From assembly GCA_027492035.1 (NCBI GenBank), contig JAOZFT010000009.1, forward strand, positions 1 through 28,330: 28,330 nucleotides of DNA. Direction: 5' to 3'. The DNA is from Thermoproteota archaeon. GTDB taxonomy: Archaea > Korarchaeota > JAOZGF01 > JAOZFZ01. Below, piece after piece: positions 14,756 through 21,873 of this stretch (position 1 is the first letter of the stretch; the number at the start of each line of letters is the position of its first letter). The notes under the pieces are model-generated. The model was not told the origin of the DNA and ran no database searches. It saw only the letters and a list, made by a program, of their open reading frames with translations. A program made the translations under genes and the position numbers.

Positions 14756-15937
14756 TTGGGTAGAAAAATTGCTGGGTTAAGCCTAAATGTTTTCCTTTTG
14801 GGAGTTGTGAGTTTAATAACAGATATCTCAAGTGAAATGATAAGCCCTGTTTTTCCAATGTTTATTGCTTTTTTGGGAGGGACAGGTTTAATAGTGGGTT
14901 TAATAGGTGGTGCAGGAGACTTCACAGCCAGTTTATTGAACATTTTCTCTGGTTACTGGTCAGACAAAATAGGGAGAAGGAAAGGTTTTGTTTTTTCAGG
15001 GTATTTCCTTTCAAGTTTAACAAAAACTTTGTTTGCATTATCCACTTCCTGGATTCATCTGCTGTTACTTAAGCCCTTGGAAAGGGTGGGTAAAGGGTTA
15101 AGAACTTCACCTAGAGACGCGTTAATATCTGAATCTGCAGAAAAAAAAGTAAGAGGGAAAGCGTTCGGTTTACACAGGGCAATGGACACTACAGGAGCAA
15201 TATTGGGTTCGCTTCTATCATTCCTCTTAATTTATTTCCTAACATGGGAAATGAGGCAAGTAATTCTTTTGGGAGGATTAATAGGTTTTATAGCTTTAGT
15301 TCCCCTGGTTTTTGTGCATGAAAGGAAGGGCTTGAAAAGGAAAATAAAGGAGTTAAGTTTAAGGATAAGCCTTAGAAAACTGCCTAAAAACCTACAAATT
15401 TACATTTTAGTAGCTTCACTTTTTTCACTCAGCAACTTCACCTACATGTTCTTCATTTTAAGAGCACAAGACTTCTTCACAGGAAAACTAGCCCTGTCAA
15501 TACCTATACTCTTCTATGTCTGGTTCAACATAATTTACGCCTTCCTCTCCATCCCAACAGGGGTGCTATCAGACAGAATAGGTCGAGCTGTAGTGTTATT
15601 CACAGGTTACTTGCTTTATGGCTTAAGTTGCCTAGCATTAACCACAAAAATATCCACTCTCCAATTGTTTATCGCTTTCACACTATATGGTTTATCTTAC
15701 GCCTTTTTTGACGGTACACAGAGAGCATTTGTTTCAGATCTTAGTGAAGCGGAAGTTAGAGGAACAGCTTTAGGCACATTCCACACTTCAGCAAGTGTAA
15801 TGGCTTTAGTTTCAAGCATCTTGGCAGGAGCAATTTACAGTTACATTTCTCCAGCTGCTACTTTCCTGTTTGCCGCACTTGTAGCATTAACAGCAGCTAT
15901 GCTTTTAATCTTATTTGTTAAAACAGGCAAAATCTAG
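14756..15937 (+). CDS. Major facilitator superfamily transporter
   Basis: 393 residues with about twelve hydrophobic helices, TTG start behind GAGAAGGGG. The conserved MFS loop 2-3 motif is present (NIFSGYWSDKIGRRKG, about 61-76) and its second-half copy appears as SIPTGVLSDRIGRAV (about 262-276). Other features are the opening VSLITDISSEMISPVFPMF, the loop RVGKGLRTSPRDALISES, and GKAFGLHRAMDTTGAILGSL, which are typical of the subgroup often annotated as MFS_1 permeases in archaea and bacteria with undefined substrate. It converges with the DUF35 gene; a T-run lies between them. Substrate cannot be read from sequence. Confidence 0.9.
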   Translation: MGRKIAGLSLNVFLLGVVSLITDISSEMISPVFPMFIAFLGGTGLIVGLIGGAGDFTASLLNIFSGYWSDKIGRRKGFVFSGYFLSSLTKTLFALSTSWIHLLLLKPLERVGKGLRTSPRDALISESAEKKVRGKAFGLHRAMDTTGAILGSLLSFLLIYFLTWEMRQVILLGGLIGFIALVPLVFVHERKGLKRKIKELSLRISLRKLPKNLQIYILVASLFSLSNFTYMFFILRAQDFFTGKLALSIPILFYVWFNIIYAFLSIPTGVLSDRIGRAVVLFTGYLLYGLSCLALTTKISTLQLFIAFTLYGLSYAFFDGTQRAFVSDLSEAEVRGTALGTFHTSASVMALVSSILAGAIYSYISPAATFLFAALVALTAAMLLILFVKTGKI

Positions 15938-15967
15938 CCTATCCTCAGAGAAAGTAAATACCACTTA

Positions 15968-15980
15968 TTAATATTTTTTT
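15968..15980 (+). terminator. T-run terminator between convergent genes
   Basis: A run of seven T (15974-15980) lies 37 bases after the MFS stop and just before the convergent DUF35 stop. Archaeal RNA polymerase terminates at such T-rich tracts. Confidence 0.4.
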
Positions 15981-15986
15981 GGGGGG

Positions 15987-16376
15987 TTACTGATTTATTG
16001 GTTTAAAAGCTAACACAGGCTTTCCTTCCCTAGTTAAGGGAGTGAGTGTGACTTTGCTTCCTATTTTAATTTTTTCAGGTTCATTAGGGTTGAAGCCTTC
16101 AATCCTGGCTGTTACCTTTCCTCCGTTATCCAGTTTAATTATTCCCACAATGTACGGGGCTTCCTTTCCAAGTCCTACAGGAGGAACATGGACAACCGTG
16201 AAGGTTTCAAGCACCCCTGTCTTGCTTGATTCAACCCATTCAAGGTCGTTAGTTCCACAGTTTCTACAAATCATTCTTGGCGGTAACATGTAGAAGCCAC
16301 ACTTTCTACATTTAACACCTACAAGGTTGCCTTCCTTCAATTTTTCATAAAATTCAGAAATAAGGAACTCACTCAT
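15987..16376 (-). CDS. DUF35 zinc-ribbon/OB-fold acyl-CoA-associated protein
   Basis: 129 residues. An N-terminal helix (FLISEFYEKLKEGNLVG) is followed by a rubredoxin-like zinc ribbon CRKCGFYMLPPRMICRNCG (about 23-41) and an OB-fold with GVLETFTVVHVPP, APYIVGIIKLDNGGKVTARI, and KIGSKVTLTP. It starts 6 bases after the thiolase stop, so they are one operon. In methanogenic archaea a DUF35 protein bridges acetoacetyl-CoA thiolase and HMG-CoA synthase in a channelling complex; DUF35 proteins also accompany other SCP-x-like thiolases. Here only the thiolase is adjacent. Start is ATG at 16376 with GGAGATGAG upstream. Confidence 0.9.
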   Translation of the reverse strand: MSEFLISEFYEKLKEGNLVGVKCRKCGFYMLPPRMICRNCGTNDLEWVESSKTGVLETFTVVHVPPVGLGKEAPYIVGIIKLDNGGKVTARIEGFNPNEPEKIKIGSKVTLTPLTREGKPVLAFKPINQ

Positions 16377-16382
16377 CTCTCC

Positions 16383-17612
16383 TCATCTCCTTAAAATTAT
16401 TACTCCACAGCTTGCCCCTGAACCTCCAAGGTTTTGAATTAACCCTGTTTCAGCGTTTTCAACCTGTCTCTTCCCCGATTCACCCCTTAATTGTTTCCAT
16501 ATTTCATAAACCATGGCTATCCCGGTTGCTCCTACAGGATGCCCCTTACATTTTAAACCACCAGAGGGGTTGATCGGTTTGTCCCCTTTGATTGAAGTGA
16601 TTCCCTTCTGTGCAGCTTTCACACCCTCCCCTTTCTTAAAGAAACCAAGGTCTTCTGTAGCTATGGCTTCAGCTATTGAAAAACAGTCATGTACCTCGGC
16701 TACGTCTACATCCTTAGGTTTCACATTAGCTTGCCTGTAGGCTTGTTTACTAGCCTCCATAGTTGATTTAAAGGAAGTGTAGGTTTGACGGTCATGTAAA
16801 GAAAGACTATCTGTTGCAAAACCCACTCCTGAAACATAAACAGGGGTGTCAGTGTACTTCTTAGCTAACTCTCCCCTAACCAGTATAGCTGCTGAAGCCC
16901 CGTCTGAAATCGGGGAACAGTCAAAAAGCCTCAAAGGCCAGGCGATAACTCTGTTATATTCTGACTTAAGGAAATCAAGTTCATCCTTAAACTTCACCCC
17001 AAGTTTCTTACCTACTTTAACAGCTCTATCCATTATTGTTTCCTGAAACTGTGCTTTAGGGTTTAATGCTCCGTTTCTGTGGTTTTTTATAGGTATAGCC
17101 TGAAGCTGCTCCCAAGTGACATTATACCTTTTAAAGTAAGCGTTAGCCATTGTAGCAAATTGACCAGGGAAAGTTACGCCTGCAGGTAATTCATACTCGT
17201 TGTCAGCAGCCACTGACAAAGCATCAGTTACTTCCTCAGTGGTTAAGTTGCTCATTTTTTCAATTCCTCCAACAATTACAACGTCACGTAAGCCGGAAGC
17301 TACAGCCATATACCCTGTTATAAAAGCCGCTGAAGCACTTGCACAAGCCGATTCAGTCCTCCAACCCATTTTAGGGGTTAGATTAACCCAATCAGCTGCT
17401 AATGGACCTACATGTGCCTGATGTTCAAAGAAGGTAGGTGCAAAGTAACCTGTAAACACGGCACCTATTTCACTTGGATCAATTCCTTTATCAACTGAGG
17501 AGTAGGCTTCTAAAACAGCTTCAACAAAGAGCTCCCTTCCGTTCTTGTTTTTGTGAAGGGAGTGATGGAAACGTGTCATACCGGCCCCTACAACAGCCAC
17601 TTTACCAAGCAT
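16383..17612 (-). CDS. Thiolase family protein (SCP-x type), acetoacetyl-CoA thiolase candidate
   Basis: 409 residues, ATG start at 17612. The nucleophilic Cys90 sits in TESACASASAAF; the other active-site motifs are EVHDCFSIAE (His308), GHPVGATG (His358), and GGSGASCGV (Cys402). This arrangement with an HDCF motif marks the SCP-x/archaeal thiolase branch. In archaea the enzyme condenses two acetyl-CoA into acetoacetyl-CoA at the entrance of the mevalonate pathway for isoprenoid lipids. The DUF35 gene follows after 6 bases. HMG-CoA synthase, often the third partner, is absent from the window, so a fatty-acid or other thiolytic role remains possible. Length is slightly above the archaeal thiolase norm of about 390. 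Confidence 0.9.
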   Translation of the reverse strand: MLGKVAVVGAGMTRFHHSLHKNKNGRELFVEAVLEAYSSVDKGIDPSEIGAVFTGYFAPTFFEHQAHVGPLAADWVNLTPKMGWRTESACASASAAFITGYMAVASGLRDVVIVGGIEKMSNLTTEEVTDALSVAADNEYELPAGVTFPGQFATMANAYFKRYNVTWEQLQAIPIKNHRNGALNPKAQFQETIMDRAVKVGKKLGVKFKDELDFLKSEYNRVIAWPLRLFDCSPISDGASAAILVRGELAKKYTDTPVYVSGVGFATDSLSLHDRQTYTSFKSTMEASKQAYRQANVKPKDVDVAEVHDCFSIAEAIATEDLGFFKKGEGVKAAQKGITSIKGDKPINPSGGLKCKGHPVGATGIAMVYEIWKQLRGESGKRQVENAETGLIQNLGGSGASCGVIILRR

Positions 17613-17875
17613 CTCAATTTACCTCTCTCCAAAAAAGAAAAACTCATTCACTAAACATCCACCCCTCAAAAAACAAAGAAATAAAGGATTCCCCTTAACT
17701 TGAGTAGATACAGAAGAATCATATTTAAACTTTAAATTTTTCAAAAATAAAACCGGTTTCTCCACCCAAAAGAGTTCAAAAAACTGGAACAAACGTTCAA
17801 ATACATAGAAATAAAAACAATATCTGAAATATTCCCTTCAAATCCTCCCAGAAAAGGTTTATGGAGGAAAAGGGA

Positions 17876-18643
17876 ATGAACAAAAAATTTTTAGTATTAA
17901 CGTTTTCACTAATATTTTTAACATTCTCAGCCACAGCAGTATTGAAAACACTAAATCAACTATGCAAAGTAAACTTTGGAAAGGGGTTAAACCCCCTGTT
18001 TGCAGAAAACCTGAACAAAACAGTTAACATATTGATTGTTAGGGGAACAGGTGTAGTTGAAACGTTTCCTGGCCAAGCAAAGATAAGTTTGCAAGTGGAA
18101 ACAGAAGCCTCAACAGCTAAAGAAGCTGTAACAACAAATGCGGAAAAAATGACGAATGCAATAAACAAACTTAAGTTTATAGGAATACCGAAAGAAAAGA
18201 TAGAAACAACTTACTTCAGTATTTATCCAGTATACTCCGAAAGTCCACCATACACAGTTATAGGGTACAAAGTAAACAACCGGGTTATGGTTACAACAAA
18301 CAAAACATATGAGATAGGAAAAATAATTGATGCAGCTGTAGAAGCAGGAGCAAACAAAGTAGATGGGGTATACTTCACTTTATCAGACCAAAAAATGAAA
18401 GAAACAGAAAAAATAGCTATTAAGAAAGCTGTGGAAAATGCAGAAACAAAAGCTGAAGCAATAGCAGAATCTGCACAAATAAAATTGACAAAAATAATCA
18501 ACATAGCAGAAACAGGAATTTACAAACCCGCACCGGTAAACTTATACGAAATAGCTAAAGCTGAAACAGGAGCATCTACACCTATTTCACCAGGTCAAAT
18601 AAAAGTAACAGCAACCATACAAATAACTTACATGTTCACCTGA
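17876..18643 (+). CDS. SIMPL-domain (DUF541) exported protein
   Basis: 255 residues from ATG 17876; GGAGG at 17863-17867 is its ribosome site, so the ATG at 17861 is rejected. A signal peptide or anchor helix covers residues 3-22 (KFLVLTFSLIFLTFSATAV). The mature part is a SIMPL domain: IVRGTGVVETFPGQAKISLQ, VETEASTAKEAVTTNAEKM, GIPKEKIETTYFSIYPVY, GYKVNNRVMVTT, GANKVDGVYFTLSD, and a helix rich in Ala/Glu (AIKKAVENAETKAEAIAESA) before a final beta strand. DUF541 proteins are secreted or periplasmic and their biochemistry is mostly unclear; in bacteria some bind partner proteins or assemble into rings. Stands alone; a T-rich tract follows. Confidence 0.85.
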   Translation: MNKKFLVLTFSLIFLTFSATAVLKTLNQLCKVNFGKGLNPLFAENLNKTVNILIVRGTGVVETFPGQAKISLQVETEASTAKEAVTTNAEKMTNAINKLKFIGIPKEKIETTYFSIYPVYSESPPYTVIGYKVNNRVMVTTNKTYEIGKIIDAAVEAGANKVDGVYFTLSDQKMKETEKIAIKKAVENAETKAEAIAESAQIKLTKIINIAETGIYKPAPVNLYEIAKAETGASTPISPGQIKVTATIQITYMFT

Positions 18644-18668
18644 ACCTCTACCACAATCCATAGGTCCC

Positions 18669-18680
18669 TTTTTTCTTTTT
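18669..18680 (+). terminator. T-rich tract after the SIMPL gene
   Basis: TTTTTTCTTTTT lies 25 bases after the stop codon, following a CCC. It fits an archaeal T-tract terminator. No hairpin is needed and none is strong. Confidence 0.4.
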
Positions 18681-18739
18681 AGGCAACGTTTTTAAGTTCC
18701 CCACATTAAAGTTATTGTACCATTTAATTTAAGGAGAAA

Positions 18740-19134
18740 TTAAGGAAACTTTTAAACAATTTGTCATAGAAAAGTAGAAAATGGATAGCGAAGTATTCCA
18801 AGCTTGTTAAAGAATTTGTTGATAACCTAAAAATTGAATTAAGTGGAAAATTCCATGTTGACGAAACTACAATAAAGTGCGGTGGAGAATATAACTGGTT
18901 TTGGGAAATAATAGACACTGATTTTTTTGGTCACTACTCGTTTATCTGGAGAAAGAAAAATAAAAGAAGTTAATTTAGTTATTTAAACAAGCAAAAGAAA
19001 GATCTGCTGAAAGATCAAAAAGAATAGTTGTAGATAGATTAAGGGTTTATGAAAAAGGTTTTAAGAAAATTTTCTACAGCAGGTATAGAGAGCATAGGAA
19101 TATAAATAAACATAAGGGTAAAATTGATAGATAA
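18740..19134 (+). pseudogene. Fragment of a DDE transposase (IS6/IS240-like)
   Basis: From 18782 the frame reads WIAKYSKLVKEFVDNLKIEL, then SGKFHVDETTIKCGGEYNWF and WEIIDTDFFGHYSF, matching the start of the DDE domain with the first catalytic Asp in HVDET and the xWxxxDxD core. One frameshift later the expected continuation RLSGERKIKEVNLVI appears, and another frame gives ERSAERSKRIVVDRLRVYEK and GFKKIFYSRYREHRN, with the second Asp region. The domain then stops at 19134 before the third acidic residue. Both ends of the element are missing and no inverted repeats were found. Remains of an old insertion beside a decayed area. Confidence 0.75.
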
Positions 19135-19148
19135 AAGGTGTTAAACTA

Positions 19149-19277
19149 ATGGAAAAAACTGAAAGAATAGGTAAACTTAAGGAAGGAAGAGTTATAGGGA
19201 TAATAATACCAGTTGAGGAGGAAAAAATTGGCGATCAGAGTAAAACTAAGGATAAAGGGGCCAAGAAAGGAAGTTAA
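19149..19277 (+). CDS. Small 42-residue ORF overlapping the aspartic-protease gene
   Basis: ATG at 19149 with AAGGTG eight bases upstream, encoding MEKTERIGKLKEGRVIGIII, PVEEEKIGDQSK and a Lys-rich tail. Its last 50 bases overlap the start of the next gene in another frame, so translation of the two may be coupled. A TATA-like TATAAATAA (19101-19109) lies upstream. The first half reads like a small beta-strand protein (RVIGIIIP); no family recognised. The overlap is longer than usual, so the real end may have drifted. Confidence 0.4.
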   Translation: MEKTERIGKLKEGRVIGIIIPVEEEKIGDQSKTKDKGAKKGS

Positions 19278-19644
19278 ATCCATTGCACTCGTAAATTCGG
19301 GTTTTGAAGTGAACAAACCAAAACTGTTAATCCCCATAAAACTAGCAGAAAAACTAGATCTCTACCCTCCAAAAAAAGAATCAAAACTGAGAGAACTGGA
19401 AGTTGCCGGAGGAGAAATAATACAACTAATAGAAATAGAAAACATTGTTAAAGTTAGGGTGGTAACGAGTGATAAGGAAGGAAAAGAAACATCAGCTACT
19501 GCTCTAATATCACCCAAGGAGAAAGAAGTATTAATAAGCGATTTATTAACAGATAAACTTGGAATAATACTGTTAAAACCAGGATCCGGCATATGGAGAT
19601 TCATTGACGACCCTCCAAACATGGAAAGAAAAAGTGAAAAATGA
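19228..19644 (+). CDS. Clan AA aspartic-protease-like protein (AF_0612 type) with Asn at the catalytic position
   Basis: 138 residues from TTG at 19228, chosen because GAGGAGG lies six bases upstream; a TTG at 19213 would swallow that site. The sequence follows the retropepsin-like half-domain: IRVKLRIKGPRKEVKSIALV, then NSGFE where the family has DTGFE, KPKLLIPIKLAEKLDLYP, the flap-side strand LEVAGGEIIQL, VRVVTSDKEGKETSATALIS, EVLISDLLTDKLGIILLKPG, and SGIWRF. The catalytic Asp of D-T/S-G is Asn, which should abolish ordinary proteolysis. A decayed copy at 11.7-12.1 kb has Asn-Ser too. It may act as a non-catalytic binding protein. It sits in a two-gene unit with the small ORF. Confidence 0.75.
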   Translation: MAIRVKLRIKGPRKEVKSIALVNSGFEVNKPKLLIPIKLAEKLDLYPPKKESKLRELEVAGGEIIQLIEIENIVKVRVVTSDKEGKETSATALISPKEKEVLISDLLTDKLGIILLKPGSGIWRFIDDPPNMERKSEK

Positions 19645-19845
19645 AAACAAAAATGGAGAACGTTTATCCAAAACATAAACTCCCACTACATTCCAAAAAG
19701 TTAACAATCAACAAAATACCAACAAATTTCCAAATAAACAGTTAAAAAGGCTCTAGGACTTTACCTTACCCTTCAAATCACCAAGTTTACTGCACTTATC
19801 ATTTAAATCCATAAAAGAAATGTACGTTGCTGGGTTAAAATTTAG

Positions 19846-20034
19846 CGGGTCACTTTCACATGGGATAGATGTGATGCAAAAGAACTGTTAACAAAGGAAC
19901 TAGATGAAAGCTTAAAAATCTTCTAAAGGAAACTAAAAACTTTAGATCCAAACAACATAATGAACCCGAGTGTCCTCTCCCAAACCCTTTTTTACCAGGA
20001 ACCGTTAAAACCTGTTTTTAAACATTTTCAATAA
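19846..20034 (+). pseudogene. C-terminal remnant of a GlcD-like FAD-linked oxidase
   Basis: One frame reads TWDRCDAKELLTKELDESLK, IF, a TAA stop, then RKLKTLDPNNIMNPSVLSQT and LFYQEPLKP, ending at 20034. The LDPNxIMNPxxL motif is the C-terminal signature of FAD-binding glycolate/lactate oxidases (GlcD family), whose length is about 450 residues. Only the last 50-60 residues remain and they carry an internal stop, so this is a fossil. No FAD-binding half was found upstream. Confidence 0.55.
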
Positions 20035-20094
20035 GGAGTCATGCTTTCACATGGAAAACTCGCGGTATTCGCATTTAAACTGGAATTTTTAATG

Positions 20095-20330
20095 TTAAAC
20101 TTTTATAAATTTCTCCATGAAAACTGCACCGAAACCAGATAAATTCTCACCAATTAATTTAACCCTGTCTCTAACTTCTTTAATGTTCTTCGCCATTTTA
20201 GGTGTAATGTGTAATATTCATGTTCCTTCTAATCTCTCCAATACCAGTTTTAACCCTCATCTGGGATTTTGTGGCCACCGTGCACATGACATTTTCTCGA
20301 TACTCATGGAAGCCATAAATAAGGCTGGAA
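20095..20330 (-). pseudogene. Possible decayed coding sequence of unknown family
   Basis: One minus-strand frame is protein-like except for two internal stops: PALFMASMSIEKMSCARWPQ, a stop, GLKLVLERLEGT, a stop, then ILHITPKMAKNIKEVRDRVK and LIGENLSGFGAVFMEKFIKV, ending at 20095. The charged amphipathic pattern favours this strand over the opposite open frame. Family not recognised; it lies just downstream of the JAMM gene in the same direction. Confidence 0.3.
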
Positions 20331-20363
20331 CCCTTGTCTCCAACAGAATTAGAGGAGAATGTG

Positions 20364-20771
20364 TTAAGACTTTACAATTATTGGTTCCTCCTCAAAACTT
20401 TCCCCGTCCCAGACATAAGCTTTAACTCCATCTTTATCAAGAGAAACAATTACATAAATGTAGCCTTTATAACAAGCTTTTTCCTTATCCATAGGGGAGG
20501 GAGTTGCTTCACGGCAGATGTGGCTGTGGTAGAAACCTAGAACCTTTAATCCTCCTTCTTCTGATTCTTTAAAGGCTCTTAAAAGGGTTTCAGGGTCTAT
20601 TTCGTATTTAATAGGGGATCTTAAGATGTTTGTTGCTTCGTAAATCCTTAAAGCCATCCTTTTATCCCCTGAACATTTTCCAACAATTACGCCGCAGGCT
20701 TCTAAGGGCTTCTTAACCTTGCAATCATTAATCATTGATTTAAAGACTTCCTTCTCAAATATCAAAACCAA
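20364..20771 (-). CDS. JAB1/MPN (JAMM) metalloprotease domain protein
   Basis: 135 residues, TTG start at 20771 with AGGGGT upstream. The JAMM motif is complete: Glu24 in PLEACGVIVG, His82 and His84 in GFYHSH, and Ser92 and Asp95 in TPSPMD (HxHx7SxxD). Archaeal proteins of this size and layout include desampylases, which remove ubiquitin-like SAMP modifiers, and the Mov34/MPN enzymes that process sulfur-carrier proteins. Either role is possible; no SAMP, E1 or ThiS gene is in the window. It follows the carbonic anhydrase gene by 112 bases on the same strand, which does not prove an operon. Length is standard for the isolated domain. Confidence 0.85.
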   Translation of the reverse strand: MVLIFEKEVFKSMINDCKVKKPLEACGVIVGKCSGDKRMALRIYEATNILRSPIKYEIDPETLLRAFKESEEGGLKVLGFYHSHICREATPSPMDKEKACYKGYIYVIVSLDKDGVKAYVWDGESFEEEPIIVKS

Positions 20772-20883
20772 TTTCTTTACCCCTAGGAAAGGATTGTTTA
20801 ACGTACAGATATCGCTAAGTTGAGACAGTTATTGAGTCCTCGATGTGCATGTTTGGATGCAAGGTTAACTAAGTTGGCAGCTT

Positions 20884-21414
20884 TTAAAGAATTTTAGAGG
20901 AGGCTGCTTTTTTGTATATTTTGTTTGCTACGGAAGAGTAATAGTTTGCGCTTCCCTTTATTAGTTTTTTTAGTTTTTCGTCCACTGTTTTAATTATTTT
21001 TGCTGGTACACCTGCTACAACTACTCCTCCGGGTATTTTTGTTTTTGCTTTAACTACTGAACCTGCAGCTACTATGCTCCAGCTTCCTATTTCTACTTCT
21101 TCTAAAATTGTGGAGTTCATCCCTATCAAAACATTGTTTCCAGTTTTGTAACCGTGGAATATGACTCCATGTCCTAAGGTGACAGAGTCACCGATGACCA
21201 TTTCTTGGAGTGGGTCGACATGGAGTACACAATTGTCTTGTATGTTTACTTTTTTGCCGATTTTTATTTTGTTGTTATCCCCCCTTAAGACAGCATTAAA
21301 CCATACACTGCTTTCTTCACCTATTTCAACGTCTCCAATTATTACTGCTGTTTCAGCGATGAAGCAAGAGGGATGAATTCGAGGCTTTTTCCCGTTTATT
21401 GTTAAGATAACCAT
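20884..21414 (-). CDS. Gamma-class carbonic anhydrase-like hexapeptide protein
   Basis: 176 residues from ATG 21414, chosen because AGGAGTGA lies close upstream; a TTG 21 bases earlier would overlap that site. It is a left-handed beta-helix of hexapeptide repeats (IGDVEIGEESSVWFNAVLRG, IKIGKKVNIQDNCVLHV), with the three metal-binding His positions of gamma carbonic anhydrases (CVLHVD, VTLGHG and VIFHGY) and the conserved RGD and VAAGSVV segments. The C-terminal helix ends in YYSSVANKIYKKA. Such proteins hydrate CO2 or are inactive YrdA-like relatives; the key Glu residues cannot be judged here. The gene follows UPF0251 by 17 bases and is probably co-transcribed with it. Confidence 0.9.
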   Translation of the reverse strand: MVILTINGKKPRIHPSCFIAETAVIIGDVEIGEESSVWFNAVLRGDNNKIKIGKKVNIQDNCVLHVDPLQEMVIGDSVTLGHGVIFHGYKTGNNVLIGMNSTILEEVEIGSWSIVAAGSVVKAKTKIPGGVVVAGVPAKIIKTVDEKLKKLIKGSANYYSSVANKIYKKAASSKIL

Positions 21415-21431
21415 TTCGGTCACTCCTGAAT

Positions 21432-21773
21432 TCAATGTTTTACTTCCCTTACTTCTTTCACTTCTCCTTTAGCTGTTAAAATCAACGGCCTAGATTCCGT
21501 TAACGACTGTATTATTTTTCTCCTGGCTGAGCTGGCAAGTCTCCAAATGGTGCCTCTTGAGGTGCCCATTTTTTCAGCTGCTTGCTCCTGTGTTAAACCT
21601 TCTAGATCCATTAAGCGTAGGACTTCGTATTCTGGATAAGTTAGCTCTATTGGGTCAGGGTTTAGGCAGGGGTTTGGGATGAATTCTTTGAGGTATGGGA
21701 GCGAATGTAAGATTAAACAGCTGTAAGGCCTGCCTCTACGTCTTCCTCTCCACATCCAAACCCATCTAGGCAT
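21432..21773 (-). CDS. UPF0251 (DUF134) DNA-binding protein
   Basis: 113 residues, ATG start at 21773 with GAGG upstream. The N-terminal PRWVWMWRGRRRGRP is the family signature, followed by a Cys-containing loop (PNPCLNPDPIELTYPEYEVL) and a helix-turn-helix GLTQEQAAEKMGTSRGTIWR (59-78) with SSARRKI. UPF0251 proteins resemble sigma-70 region 4 and are assumed regulators; targets are unknown. Two Cys (C19, C36) may bind metal. It is the first gene of the unit with the carbonic anhydrase, 100 bases after the aspartate kinase stop, so it could control nearby genes. Confidence 0.9.
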   Translation of the reverse strand: MPRWVWMWRGRRRGRPYSCLILHSLPYLKEFIPNPCLNPDPIELTYPEYEVLRLMDLEGLTQEQAAEKMGTSRGTIWRLASSARRKIIQSLTESRPLILTAKGEVKEVREVKH

Positions 21774-21873
21774 GTTAAAGTTCCTCTTTATTTTCTCAAG
21801 GGTTGAAAGAATTTTTCCTTTTTTCTAAAAAAGCTTTTTTGATTTAAATTTTTTCTGAAAAATTTCCTCTTTT

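Noticed and set aside
20041-20142. 33-residue ORF after an AAGGAGTC
   Set aside because: Good spacing but no family resemblance, and it lies in decayed sequence directly after the oxidase tail; chance is likely.
20117-20425. Plus-strand 102-residue open frame
   Set aside because: Its end runs antisense into the JAMM gene, composition is Ser/Phe/Leu-rich as in a shadow frame, and the opposite strand has a more protein-like, charged sequence.
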